Part shown: in pieces, positions 44,300 to 56,584 of the stretch | Layout: every line of letters starts with the position of its first letter | How positions within the stretch are numbered: position 1 is the first letter of the stretch | From: Hyphodiscus hymeniophilus | Taxonomy: Eukaryota; Ascomycota; Leotiomycetes; Helotiales; Hyphodiscaceae | Reading direction: 5' to 3' | DNA length: 64,000 nt | Assembly (NCBI GenBank): GCA_016508695.1 | Contig: VNKQ01000011.1 | Coordinates: 1 to 64,000, forward strand | Program-made: the position numbers and the translations under genes | The notes under the pieces: model-generated | Databases searched by the model: none | Told to the model about the DNA's origin: nothing | What the model saw: only the letters and a program-made list of their open reading frames with translations

Positions 44300-46430
44300 T
44301 CATTCATCCACCACCCTCGCCACACCCTCACTCCTCCACAGCGCGATCAAGCCCTGCGATCCCGACGCGGAGCCAGCCATGGAAACCCTCCTCTCCCGCG
44401 CCATCTTCTGCGTCCGCGCACGCTGCGCATCGAACTCCATCTTCGTCCTCTCCAGCGCCTCTGCGAGATCCCTCTCCTCCGCCCGCCGCTGCTCCTCTTC
44501 CGCCTTGCCCTTAATCACGAGCACGGCGCACTCGCGCACGCCCGAGCCGGCGTGGATGCAGATCTCCTCCACGGGGTTCTCGCCCTCTGTTTCGGGCCAG
44601 CTACCGGGTGGGCTGGCGGCTGCTTCGGAGACGGGGATGGGTTTCTTTGCGGTGACGTGGGGGAAGAGCGTGAAGATTCGTGGGTGGGTCGGAGACGTTA
44701 TTTCTGTAGGGTGGCCATCTTTGGGTGAAGGAGGAGGATCAAAGACCTTGGAGCGCCATTCGCTGAGGTTGGCGATGTCGAGTGTGGGGCAGGCGGTGAT
44801 CTGGAGCTCGTCCGTCTGCGCACTGTTCCATGTCGAGACGGCGGAGCGAGCAAGTTGAACCAGATCCTGGCGGATTGGAATCTCCTGCGATGGGCTGATA
44901 AGAGGCTTCAGCACACGAAGAACTTCAGACACGAGCTTTTCCACCCTGTCGGTAATTGAAGTTACTGGAGACGCTGGATCTGTCGACGCCTTCGATGAAG
45001 CAGATAGGGAGTGAAGAGCCCGCATGGTGAGGCCTGCCCAGACACCTTGTACACGCCTGCCCCCACTAAGGCCAAAAGAAGACCTTGCGAGCTCCGCAGA
45101 GATGGCAGAGAGGTTAGTCACGAAGTCTGGCTGTTGCATAGTCCTCTCAGAGGAGAAGGGCTGCCAGATTATGCTGCAGAGAAGATCCGCGATGACACGT
45201 TGAGCGTGCGTAATGCGAAGCAACTCGGATTCTTCGCTTGGCGAAATAGGGACGGAGGCAAAGCGAGGGTCTATATCGACAAGCTCTTTGTGGATCGAGT
45301 CAAAATCCTACAGGGCAGTGAGTAGGGCCGTCTAACTTTGCACAAAGAGAGTATCATACCTTGCTGTTGAGGTTTTTGAAGTGCCGTTCTGCGAGGTTCT
45401 CAATGTCCTTAGATATTTCTGCAAACTTTCCCTTGCTAGCCACGGATTCTCGTTTAGCCTGACTAAAACTTCACAAAGCGCGGAGGGGCGGGACTTACTA
45501 GAACTCAACGCCTTGACAACCCAATCCAAACTCATTCTCCATCGCCTTCAACCTCATCTTCAACTCTTTCGCCTCATGCTTATATGAGTCCTTTGCCCGC
45601 TCCAGATCATTGTACTTGGCTTCGGCGGTCGACAGGTGACCCTTGTTCTCGTCATTCTGCTTCTTCTCCGCCTTGAGTTCCTCCGAGAGCTTAGCAATGT
45701 TAGCCTTCAGACCAGCTAGCATCTCTCGGTTCTCTTTCTCCAGTCTGTTCCGTTCTTGTCCCAGCCGCGCCATCTCAAGCTTGAATTCCTTCTCCTGCGC
45801 CTCCTGTTGCGTCTTGCGTTCCTCGTCCACTTTATGCCGTAGCTCTGCCTCTAGCATTCGGGTCCTCTTCTCTGCAGTTTCTCTGGACCGCTCAACGTCC
45901 GCGCGCTGTGCATCGAGTGCCTCCATATCCTTGATGATATCCTGCTCTTTCTTTTCCAGACTGTCTTCCTTGTTACGTCCTGCTGCTACTATTGCATTGA
46001 TCCCATCAATTTGCTTCCTGATCGTCTCGTCTTTCTCCGTGCACTCATTCTCCAAATGATCGAGTCTCTGCTGGGTCTCGGCGATGTGCTCAACGTCACG
46101 CGCATACTTCGCATATATTTCGCCGAGGCTCTTGATCACTGCCTGAGTCTCTGCTAGGTGGTCGACTGTGGTCTTGGTGGCCTGGGTGAATGGGTCGAGG
46201 TTGGAGATTGGCTCTGACTTAGTCCTTCTTTTATCTCGGGTATCTCCTCTGCCGTCATTGGTTTTGCCTTGGTGATGCTGGCCATCTTGACTGCCACTCT
46301 CCTTTATGCTTCTGATCCCATTGCGCTTGTTCCTGATAATTGGCCAATGCTCGCGGCTGCCACCTCCTTCGTCCTCATCAGCATCGTCGTAATCTTCACT
46401 CTCCACGTACTTATTCCCATATTTCGCCAT
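44300..46430 (-). CDS. Coiled-coil hypothetical protein (680 aa)
   Basis: Three exons on the minus strand: 46430-45499, 45462-45360 and 45307-44300, all joins in frame. The middle intron uses acceptor TTTTAG, because the next CAG would create a stop. An acidic N-terminal head (YVESEDYDDADEDEGG) is followed by a long coiled coil from about residue 95 to 310 (AETQAVIKSLGEIYAKYARD, LEKENREMLAGLKANIAKLS). After that comes a possibly globular region (DFDSIHKELVDIDPRFASVP, RITHAQRVIADLLCSIIWQP). A second short charged helix near the C-terminus reads EEQRRAEERDLAEALERTKM. It resembles structural or cytoskeletal coiled-coil proteins, but no family was recognised. The first intron is only 36 bases, at the lower limit. 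Confidence 0.75.
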
Positions 46431-47671
46431 GCCCGAGAGGAATCTCTTAAATTCCAGTACGAGGTTAGCGTGCTTTCTTCACCACAATGTCCATCGAGAT
46501 TCACTTACAGACACTAAACTCGTGTCAATCTCGCCTTGCTGATTTCTGCGCTGATGTCTGGTCCCTGACTTGGAGAGGCGCCGCCTCACTGAATTAATCC
46601 TAACCTCCAATGAGGAAAGTTCACGATCTTTCTTGATCGAGAAGGTATGGTTTGGGATTCCGCCCATAGAAACAATAAATGTGAAGCTCAATAACCCTCC
46701 CACAGAAATTGCTGCCGAGGCGTTGTAGGTTTGATTGAATAGAGAGGCTGAACTTCTCCATTCGCATGGGAGTGATAGACGGATTAAGAAGCATTTTCGA
46801 CCTCATCTCGAGGCACCTATCTAGCTACCAACCCTCCAGCACTCGCATACCTACCTACAGCTACCTCGCTACCGCCTACCCAGCTACATGAGCATATGCT
46901 TGTGATCATTTGCTGCAGACGCTCGTGCGTGTCACATTGTCAATGGCCATGCTGCACATCTTGACCATACGGGATTGACGCTACATCACCCGCATTCACT
47001 AGTAACCGTACTTCAGGTTGATAAGATCGAGAGAGCGATACATCATAGGCTCTCTGTGAATTCCATACCGTGCAGTAAATTGCGATTGGATGGAGTGATT
47101 TACTAGGACATAAGTTGCGTGCTCTAGGCGAAGCAGAATTGCAGTACTAATGCAGTGTAACTATGCAGCGGACCAAATGCAGATGGGATACAGCAGCGGA
47201 CCAACACGCTAGCTTCCGGAACCCGGAATCATGAGGCTCAAGAAATACGTTCAAATCTGCGTTACATGATTGCTGTCACTTCTCAGGATGAGATACAGGG
47301 TCTCTCGGTCGAAGCCTCCACGCTTGTGGGTCCCAACATCTTACATCCTTGCTGTTGCAGATGTTGCCGATCTTTGCAATTCAGGTGCTGAAAATATGAA
47401 GGATGGCGAATGGAGCAGAGAATAATTCTTGTAATTGGTGGAAAGACTCTCCTTCATAAACACTGCAGTGCAGCTTGCTAGATTCCAATCGCACCACAAG
47501 ATGGAAGCATGTTGGTATGAAAAGATAGGGACTGTGTAGGCTACCATGGTGGACCCATTTATGCGCCATAATTGACCAATAACTATCACATCCGACTGCT
47601 CCTTCCTCTTTAAACGCCGGGTATTCATTTCATCGTTCCTGAGAAGCCTTTGTTGGAAGCAAGGTCGAGGT
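46431..47671. other. Gene-free intergenic region
   Basis: About 1.2 kb between the start of the coiled-coil gene and the end of the cytidine deaminase gene. It has TAGCTACC/ACCTACC repeats near 46820-46880. No supportable coding frame or RNA. Confidence 0.4.
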
Positions 47672-48401
47672 TCAACCTCGTGCTGTTAATGAACTTGGTG
47701 GAGGAAGAGCTTCAGGGCCGAAGGACAAAGGAAGCAACTGCGACCATTAGAATATCTTCCTTCTGCAAGTCCGATTCAAGCACATACCTCTTTCAGTGTG
47801 GCAACTGCAAAAGCTCCGTTCTTATCAAACATGATGATAGGCATATCCAGATCGCAGAACTCCCTGATACTATTCGCAATGCATATTAGCCCATTCTCCG
47901 TCGGCACGGTCTGCTGTTCTTATTTTACTTGGCAGCTCAAGCAAAATATGCAAACAATACTCACAATTGCCTGCACATGCCGCATGGACTCGCAGGAGGA
48001 CTGATATCCGTCGCAACAGCAACTGCCTTGAATCCCTTATGTCCCTCCGTAACAGCTTTTCCAAAGGCTACACGTTCCGCACAAGTTCCAACCGGGTACG
48101 AGGCATTTTCGACATTCGCGCCATCAATGAATTGCCCGTCATTCGTGAGGATCGTTGCGCCGACACGGAACTGGGAATATGGACAGTAGGCGGTCTCTTT
48201 GGCGGAGACGCTTCGGGCGAGGAGGGTGTCAAATTGCTGAATGGTTATAGAATAGGTTTCGCAGACTTTGGAGGCTTGGGGAGTATTGTATAATCTGTAT
48301 TCCGACATATTGGTAGAGTAGGTGAAAGGAGGAGGAAGAGACGTTGTTGGACTCTCTCGCCTCGTGAACGCCGGCACCTGCCGCTTCGGGAAGAAATTCA
48401 T
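47672..48401 (-). CDS. Cytidine deaminase
   Basis: Three exons (48401-47965, 47869-47788, 47737-47672) give 194 aa from the first ATG, or 163 aa from the internal MSEYRLYN start at 48308, closer to the family norm. Zinc and catalytic residues are visible: NASYPVGTCAERVAFGKAV holds the first Cys ligand and the catalytic Glu, and SPCGMCRQFIREFC the two further Cys ligands. AYCPYSQFRVGATILTNDG and the ending ATLKELLPLSFGPEAL are also typical. The enzyme deaminates cytidine and deoxycytidine to uridine forms for pyrimidine salvage in the cytosol. The extra N-terminal 31 residues (KRQVPAFTRRESPTTSLPPP) could be a targeting peptide or untranslated leader. Confidence 0.93.
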
Positions 48402-49470
48402 TTTGACATATCAGCTTTCTCCTACGATGTTTATCAACCAATGTTAAACAGCCACTTCCAGATCGTGATCTACCTTTTCCTTGAACATCAACTTTCTTTT
48501 CATTTTATGCGAGTCTTCAATGACGATGAACGCCATCAAGTGAATGTCCAAAGTTGGACGTCAGCCTTCTGTGTGACCATAACCCTCTGAAGCTCAGAGC
48601 TATCAGCACCACAGTAAATGCTGCTTCTTCGACCCTCGCATTCATGGCTTTTCCCACCCCATAGCTTTATTTACTAGGTTTGATTCCGAGCTCGAGCAAG
48701 CTGCTTGCCGGTCGGAAAAATGATTGTATCTCCGATACCTCATAGTTGAACAAGCCGTAGCTGCCTCAGAGAGGGTACTGGAGACTTGCCAAGTCGTGTG
48801 ACTTACTTTGTTATTTGATATTTTCAACGAGAATACACTTCGGGATCCATGGAATGCCCTTCATTCACCTGGGTTTGTGCGTACATTCCAGAGGTCCAGA
48901 TCTAAAGAATAAAGTTGGAATGCCAGGTCAGACAATGCAAACGGGTCTTGATATCGATGACAGAAGATCAATAATGATAGATATAGCGAATGCGCTCCGG
49001 AGCGATCATGGCCTCATGAATGGCACTGTCTCGCATAAAGCAGCTTGGCTCAGAGAGTCCTTAACCGAATCTCGGGAGTAGAAATCCATCTCTATATTTT
49101 GGAGCTATGAGAACGAAGCGCCAAAAGAACAGAGTTGACCTTCTTCAGTCTCATCTCCTCGAGGACATACAGAAGACTTCACTGATTACACTGATTGGAC
49201 CGAATAGGATGATATCTCCGGTCACGGGATTGAGATTCGGAAACATCGCTACCTTATTGCCTTATTGAGCGATCAGGTTTTCTTGGAAACCCAATATAGC
49301 AGCTTGAACCGTTCAGATGTTTGAGCGTTAGGATGGGCACAGTAAGATCTCAGTTGAAAGGAGGAAAGACACTCAGATGATGCCGCCAATCATAGTTTCA
49401 GAGGTACTTCCCTTTCCTATTCTATCATCCTGACCTCTACCATTTCAAATTGGGACGGTCAAGGGATTCA
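48402..49470. other. Gene-free spacer between minus-strand genes
   Basis: About 1.1 kb holding the deaminase promoter and the 3' region of the SDR gene. Short frames only; nothing further seen. Confidence 0.4.
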
Positions 49471-50733
49471 TCACCCTACACTATGTCAGCGCATCCCCTT
49501 TCCCTGTACGGTAGACTTACGTGGATCCGCCATCAACGACAATGGAAGCACCATGAACATAGCTACTGAAACCACTTGCCAGGAACCCCGCTACCCTCCC
49601 AACCTCAATGGGCAGCCCCGCACGCTCAAGGCCATTATCCTTCTCGACAGTCTACGCTTGATCAGCTCGACGCCGCTTCTTGAACCAAGCCTGGACTCAC
49701 CTCTTTCGATTGCAGGCTCGCAGGAGGGAACTGCGAAGTCATACCCCGCATATCAAACTGCGAACTTTAGCGTCCTTCCCTGCACACTCCGGACCTTCAC
49801 ATACCCCTTTCAAATCGACCCCGACATCGATCTGCCCCGCCGCGATACAGTTAATCCTCACCCCCGTTCCCTTCAATACCGCAACCCCGCTCCTAACCAC
49901 CCCCAGCGCAGCGTGAGAGCTCATGGTATAGCACGGGCCCCAGCACCCACCATACGTACTCGCCACGCTACTGACCACGATGATACTCCCATACTTTCGA
50001 TCCTTCGGCGCAGCATTAGGATAGGCTTGCTTGGGGGTCGTTTTCGCCATGGCCGGAGGAGCGTACTTCAGCGCAAAGAAAGGCGCCATGCTGTTTGCCT
50101 CGAAGCATTTCTGCAGGTCCGCAGGCGTGGTGGCTTCTAGTGATGGTGGACCTAGTAGTCCCGAGGAGCATACCCAGACGTCTAAGCGGCCAAATGAGTT
50201 TAGGATGTCGTCGATGAGAGCTAGGGTTTCATCTTCCTTTGCTACGTTGAAGGGATAGCCGATTACCTTGGTCTTGGGGTAGTCTTGTGCCACGGATTCA
50301 ATCAAGGGGCCGTACCCAATGGATGTAGGACGATCACAGGCTGGAGACGTCAGGCTATATTCTTGGGCTTGTATCCTTTTACAAGCCATGAAAGGGCATT
50401 AAGAGCATACCGTAGATACAAGCTGCACCGTGTGCTGTAGATAGAAGTTAACAAAGCCCTTACTCGAACATCATCCGGGCCAGTGTCTGCGCTCAACTGA
50501 TCTCGCCCAACGTGCAAGACAATGACTGAGCTCCGAGAAGACTCACCAGCTAACTCTTTGATAATAGCTTGCCCAACAGGTTGTTGAGCACCGGTAACAA
50601 CGCACACAAAGCCATACTACTCAATCAGCCTAGACTGCCATAACCTCCCATGCTCCTATCCTCAACTCACCAGCTTCCCATCGGTACGGTAAGGGCTGAA
50701 ATGCTCAGTATCCATGGCGGCAAATTCCGTCAT
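49471..50733 (-). CDS. Short-chain dehydrogenase/reductase, atypical active site (293 aa)
   Basis: Seven exons (50733-50671, 50616-50547, 50434-50411, 50340-49805, 49757-49701, 49642-49521, 49480-49471) join in frame. Two are tiny (24 and 10 bases). VCVVTGAQQPVGQAIIKELA is the nucleotide-binding TGxxxxxG, and RLDVWVCSSGLLGPPSLE replaces the usual NNAG by CSSG. The active-site region is SIIVVSSVASTYGGCWGPCY-TMSSHAAL: Ser and Tyr are present, but the residue four after Tyr is Ser, then His, instead of the YxxxK lysine. ERAGLPIEVGRVAGFLASGF and ASIVVDGGST end the fold. It keeps a classical Rossmann SDR length but may be catalytically altered or use another residue. Substrate unknown. Confidence 0.85.
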
Positions 50734-51262
50734 TCTGAAAGGACTTATGTTTATTCTACGAAAGTAAATAGAAAAGAAAACAAAATCCAAGAGCCGGTGT
50801 AGGAAAACACTAATAACGATACAGGAGGAAGATGCCTACCGTAAGAAGTCCAGGAAATGTCTCTGATAAAAGACATCATCATGCCATTGGCAATGCTGGG
50901 TGACCGGAGATCTACAAGTCGCTGGGCTTCTGCGGCTCATCGATCCACGTATGCTCATTGGCTGGCAGTGATGTGGTCGTGGAACGAGCTTTGGGACTTG
51001 ACAAGATCTCCGAGGGGCGATTTGATAAGGTAAGCTTTTATTGTCAAGATAAGACATGTCACGTGGTTTGTTTCACCATCGGGTTCTTACTGATATGAGT
51101 ATACAGAAAGGTCCATTTTCACCGAATAAATGATATACAACGCTTCAAGACGACCTAACCCGCTATCTATCTAGTAGCACAAAATGAGAAAGCAGCCCCA
51201 TTCGTCAACCTATAAACCTTCTCCAGAAACCCATGTCTTCCTAGTGTATCAAAAGAATGGGG
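50734..51262. other. Gene-free spacer
   Basis: About 0.5 kb between the SDR start and the VPS10 3' end, both minus strand. It likely holds the SDR promoter and VPS10 terminator. No other feature seen. Confidence 0.4.
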
Positions 51263-54200
51263 TCATACTTCCTCATCGCTGTCCTCTCCTAGTAGTTCTC
51301 CTTCGTCCGTATCCACCACCGCATAATCTCCCCTCCCTCTCGCAAAACTGTCTCTGGTTGTAAATCTCGTGCTGCTGCCTCTACCCATCATCCCGCGTGC
51401 TGAGCGCCAGAGACTTGCGGCAAGCAATGGGATGGCTTTCACGACAGCTACGACGCCGGCTATCACCAAGACAGGATATTTGATCCATGGTGCTTCGCCA
51501 TCAAATGAGGCTAACTTGTTGTTAGTATGAATTCTGAGAACGGAGTTGAGGAAGCTATGCTTACATTGTTCACCCAATCGAATCTGTCCGAACTTGGAAG
51601 CCCAGTTGCGCCAAACCCAGTATCCGACACCGGCCGCAACAACAATGGGTATGATGATAGCAAAGAATATGGCTACTCCGGACGCACTATGCTTCTTATT
51701 GTATTTGTCTTCGTGGCCAGGACAAGGGTGCGAGATACTCTTGTCCATTTCTTTCCCTCCAACGCAAGTAGTGATGGGAATACGCCTATAACCAGTGGGA
51801 GTGAACCATTCGTCTTTGCTTTCGTCGGTAGCACAAACCAGGGAATGATCTGGAGGGGAATAGCCCTTGGCGAGAGCACATGAACCATCGGATTGGCGTT
51901 CATAGTTGAAATCACTAGGCCCTGTTAGTCGACAATCATAAGAATCTACAATGCAGATACTAACCATTCAAAATCGCGTCTAGAGCAAGTGCAGTTCTTT
52001 GCAATGTCGTGAAGGCGTGGAATCATCCTGCCGTTGTAGCACATGGAGTCGGTTCGCTTTCGGTGGTATTGCGATACATGGCCAAAAAGACAATCATCAT
52101 CCTGCTTGGGGTGTTTTGGTGTCCATAACCAGTAGTCTCCTCCCTCAACATCGTTCTCGTCAAGCTTACATTGAACGTCTGTGAGTCCAGTGAAGTCAAG
52201 GTTGATGGTCAAAATCTTTCTCCCGTCGTAACCCCACAGGAGGAAATTACGGGAATTGTCGCTGGGAACGGTCGTGATGTCGTTAATCTCAATCTCCTCA
52301 TCTGAAAACTTATAGTCTCTCCAAGTATCGCCTTCGTCAAGAGTGTAATGAACCATGTTTGTTCTCGCTCGTTCCTTGACGATTACCACGATTGATCCTT
52401 GATCGCCGAACTCCCACATGTATCTGCCTTTCTTGGCCGACTTCCAAGTTACTCCGCCATCTGCAGTCATGAAAGTATCAATTGAATTAGAATCCAGGTA
52501 TTCCCCAACATTGCCGGTGCCAAGCATCAAACCAATGGCTGATTGAGAGTAAAAGACATGGCTCTTATCGAGACGCTCAGTATATCCATGGATATGGAGT
52601 GAGCATTTGCTGAGCGAGCCGCTGCAACCGAATTTATTCCCGTCAGCGTCCTTAGCTGGGGGACTCATGTAGTCCCATTCGGCACCATCATTGTGGGTGA
52701 TCATGGTCTTTAGTTTCTTCCCATCTTTCGCGTAATCCTTGGAATCATAGTTGGCCACTACGTTCACCATAGCAACGCCCTCAACGCCAGCCATTTTCTC
52801 GAAGTCGACGTAGCCCGAAGTATCCCGATCCACAGCATCCAGCGCGAGGACGTAGGAGGTACCATTTGAATTGCTCTTGATAATAGTACCATACTCGAGA
52901 CCCTGCTCGTTGTTGACGGTCACATGCAGGAAGACCGAGTGAGTGGAGCTGTCGAGAACCGTGTAGGCTTGTTGATGATCGACGTCAAATCCATATGGAA
53001 ACTCGGCATCGGCGAATGTTGTTCCATCGACACTAGCATCCACTTTCAGCGTCGAGTGAGCCTCATCCTTTGTCGCGACCACGATGAATTCAGACATGGT
53101 AGCGAAATCCACGACATTCTTGAAGTGCACTTCCGGCGGCTTGCTGAAGAAATCGTCGCTGGATACCAGCTGGGGAGGGAGGCTTGGGTTGTCTTCATCG
53201 TGGACCTCGCAGTAGATGAGATTCTCGTCACGATCTTTGCGTTCAAAGTCATTGATGAATTCGCACTTTCCGACATACCGTTGTAGCGTCTTCCAATCGT
53301 CACCACGATCCTGACTGAGCGATGCAACCGAGTGGCATTTACTACCCGGGCAATCTCTCGCGCCGGTCCAGATGAACCAATCTTTATACTTCGGATGAAA
53401 GCTCATGACCGCGAGCCTTTCACTGTTGGGTGGATCAGGGGCATCAAACTCGCGAATGTTCTCTCCGCGATCCGTGGAGTAGAAAACTCTCTTCGAAGGC
53501 GTGATGAAGAAGACCATGTCGTTGAAATGTGGATGGGGATAGATTGCTAGTATCGCCTCGTCTTTCAAGATTTGTTCCCAATTCTTGCCGTGGTCGAGAG
53601 AGAGGTAGACACCGTTCTCAGTACGCATCAAGACGGTCTCATCATCACCGGTGCTCAGCCCTGTTCTCTCAAGATAGACTTCGTCCTGGAAGGTCACGGC
53701 ATCGAAGGTGGTCAACTTATGCGAGATCTCGCCAGATAGTGGATCGCCGACTGCATCTACACACTTTCTGTCCACTGGATCATCCTTCTGCGCGCCTGAC
53801 TTTCGCTTGCAGTCATTTCCAGGGATCAAGCGCCACCCAGAGGAGCCCTTGAACGTGTCATCAGGACCAAAGGCTTTGCAAGCGCCTTCTGAGAGAACTA
53901 GGTTGCCCTTTTGCTCACACAACTCACGGTGCTCGCCCGCTCGGACGAAGTTGTAATCACACTCAAAGTCCGCGTCGGTACAGTCGCAGGGAGTCGACTT
54001 CACCTGCGGATCTTCGAATTCCTTCATTATGAAGCAATTGGCGTCAGCCTTGCGACGGGTATATGACTGCTCATGGCCCATCAAGCAGGTTGGATTATCG
54101 TCCTCGCCAACTCGTCGGGCGAACCACTCCTCCATGTCGTCAGACTTACATTTGTCCTCGTGCATACCGTTGAAGTCTAAGACGATCAGGTAGCCTTCAC

Positions 54201-55843
54201 CATTATCTTGTTTGTCTTCAATCGCTTCGAGTAGGAATTTCAAGCTCGTTGAGTCCGCAGTAGTGGTCAGCTGGATGGGCCTGACCTTTTTCTCAAGCTT
54301 GACCGAATCCCAGTCCTGTCCATGATTCAGAGAATAACTGACTTCGTCCGTAACTTCGTCTTTGATAGCCACCAGAATCGATCCCTGATCACCAAACTCG
54401 TATTTATGTGGTCCTTCCAATGCATTGTGCCATGTCAAGCCAGCGTCGTCGGAAACGTAAAGGTTGCCATCCTGGAAATCCTTGAGATAGTCTCCGGTGT
54501 TGCCTATACCCATAACAATTCCCGGCGCAGGACTTGAAAACACTCTGCCAGAATTGTCCAGGTCTGTGACCGAGTGCAGGTGTAGGTCCTTCTCGTTCTT
54601 CTTCGTCTTCAAGCCAGTCCAAGTTCGTCCGTCGTCGAAACTGATCTGAGACTTGACTTGTTTCTTAGCTCCCGAGTTCTTCTCAACGTCCTCCCAGTTA
54701 TCGACAACATTGACAAGCACGATCCCTTGCACTCCTGCAACCTTTTCGAAATCAACCAAGCCATTAGACCAGCGGTTTGTATGTTCTACGTTTCGCGTGA
54801 AATATGTGCCGTTGGAGTTGCTGCTGAGGAAGACTCCCATCGGGTTGTTCGGCCGCGTGTTCAAGACGTCGATCTGAATGCTATAGTTGGTGCTCTCGAG
54901 GATCGTATACGCCTTTTCGGTGATTTTGTGGTCGTGTGGAAAGACAGCCCGATGCCACTTGATGGTATCGTCCGAGACGTACAAAGCCATCTCATCGGTG
55001 CCTTCTGCCACTGCTGCCACGACCAGGTACTTGGTAACAACAGCCATATTCACGATACCCTGCACCGTCCGGCCCGGCTCCAACTCTGGTTCAAATTCTT
55101 GTATATCATCGCCATTCGAGGTAAAGAAGTTGTCTGAGACCAGTAGTCGAAAGTCCTTCCTCCACGGGGAGAATCGACCGTGCGTAACACAGATGATCCT
55201 GTTATCGTCCAAATCCTTCTGCCCAGTCGTAAACTGTGCGGAGGAAACCGCCCAGTAGCAGCCCTCGGTATCGGATCGAAGGAACCTGGTATTCTCCGAG
55301 AAGCCGTTCGTTGTGTACATCGTCTGCCCCATATCAGCAAAGTCCTAAATTCTAGTACAGATAGCTTGTCAACCCTACCAATTCCTGGCAGAAGATCCCA
55401 GTGCAATCCATGCCATTGAAAATAATCCTATCAGGATCCTTGGCATGAAAAGTCAAGGCCTCCCTGAACGCGCTGGCCTGCGAATCCGTGTAGAACTCCT
55501 CCCAGGTATCCCCCCTATCGTTTGTCATCCAGTGGCTGCTATCGGGCGTGATGATGTACGCTCTCTTGTTATCGTAGGCGTGCATGATCAGCTCCATCGC
55601 CTTCCCAGCGGGCACCTTCGATACCTTGTCCCAGGTGACTCCTGCATCTGTGGATCGGAAAACGACGCGGTCATTGACGTCCTCAAAGAGCAGCACGTCG
55701 GAGTCGTCGAAGTAGCTCACGCCGTTGGGCCAGAAGGGGAAACTGGTCGTCGAGACCGATGGCTTGTCCTTCTTCGCTGCAGCGCTGCTGGCACATAGGA
55801 GCCCTGATACCAGGAAACTCCGCCAGCCTGTAGGTAGCCTCAT
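51263..55843 (-). CDS. VPS10: Vacuolar protein sorting receptor Vps10 (sortilin)
   Basis: Four exons (55843-55379, 55344-51965, 51914-51565, 51510-51263) encode 1480 aa, close to the usual fungal length. A signal peptide (MRLPTGWRSFLVSGLLCASS) precedes two VPS10 domains. Each is a Ser/Thr-Asp-box propeller (STDAGVTWDKV, SDDAGLTWHNA, TADGGVTWKSA) followed by a Cys-rich 10CC segment (DADFECDYNF and RRDFECDFNYE). KYEFGDQGSILVAI and MWEFGDQGSIVVIV are matching parts of the two repeats. A membrane segment (VAIFFAIIIPIVVAAGVGYW, about 1361-1383) is followed by a second hydrophobic stretch and an acidic tail (DTDEGELLGEDSDEEV). Vps10 cycles between Golgi and endosome carrying carboxypeptidase Y and other vacuolar hydrolases. 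Confidence 0.96.
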
Positions 55844-56584
55844 GGTCGATAGAGATTGGTACGGAGGCGCATCAAAGCTTCGTTGATGCTCTCTTCAAAG
55901 AGCTTTCTTGATTGATCGGTTCGATGTTCGTTTTCTTCAGAGTGAGAGCTGTTCTCTGTAGGTAGTGAAGTGTGCAACTTTTTGAAGTTGGTTGCGTGGT
56001 CTCTTCGATGTTTGCAGATGTGTATGGGTCAGCTCTTACGCACTTCTGGTGGTTTCACGACGCCACAACAGAAGCCACCAATGACGCACAGGCTCCTATC
56101 AACTTTGCATGCAATGTTTCTATTTGTGATTCTTCAGCGAATAGATGCTTTGTTCCCAACCTATGTGTTGATGTTTTATCACAAGATGAGTATTTGAAAT
56201 GTTTATAAATTATCAGCCAGTCCATCTCTTCTGTCCCAAGAGTCTTTGATCTCTTGAAACATGACGATTAAAATCAATCACGTGACCATACCCCCTTTTA
56301 TGGTGTTCCGTTTAAGGGCCAGGAGCCGAGAAGTTCGACAACCCAAAAGCCTGTAAGGATACTGTCCAGAGTACTATTTACCACTTCATCGATATTTCCC
56401 TATGATAGAGACGAAAAACATCCACTCATTAGAATGTCTCGAGTAACTCAGAAAACATGGAAATCAATGAACGTCCTGTCGATTGTCTCTAAAGTCCCTC
56501 AACTCCCTGAACTCCCTCAAACCAATTCAGCGCTTCGACGAGCCATTGCGAAAGTTAAGTCCTAATTATTTCTCTCTAGACTTA
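55844..56584. other. VPS10 upstream region
   Basis: About 0.74 kb between the VPS10 start and the end of the neighbouring secreted-protein gene, both minus strand. It should hold the VPS10 promoter. The CTCAACTCCCTGAACTCCCT tract near 56498 is a small direct repeat. No gene seen. Confidence 0.4.

Noticed and set aside
44379..44858. 159-codon plus-strand frame
   Set aside because: It is antisense to the well-supported last exon of the coiled-coil gene.
49553..50140. 195-codon plus-strand frame
   Set aside because: It lies antisense to the SDR exons, which form a complete spliced enzyme.
51263..55843. The UGA-type interruption pattern also in VPS10
   Set aside because: The VPS10 frame is continuous; the apparent mismatch at 51965/51914 disappears with acceptor CCTAG, which restores the DFECDFN motif.
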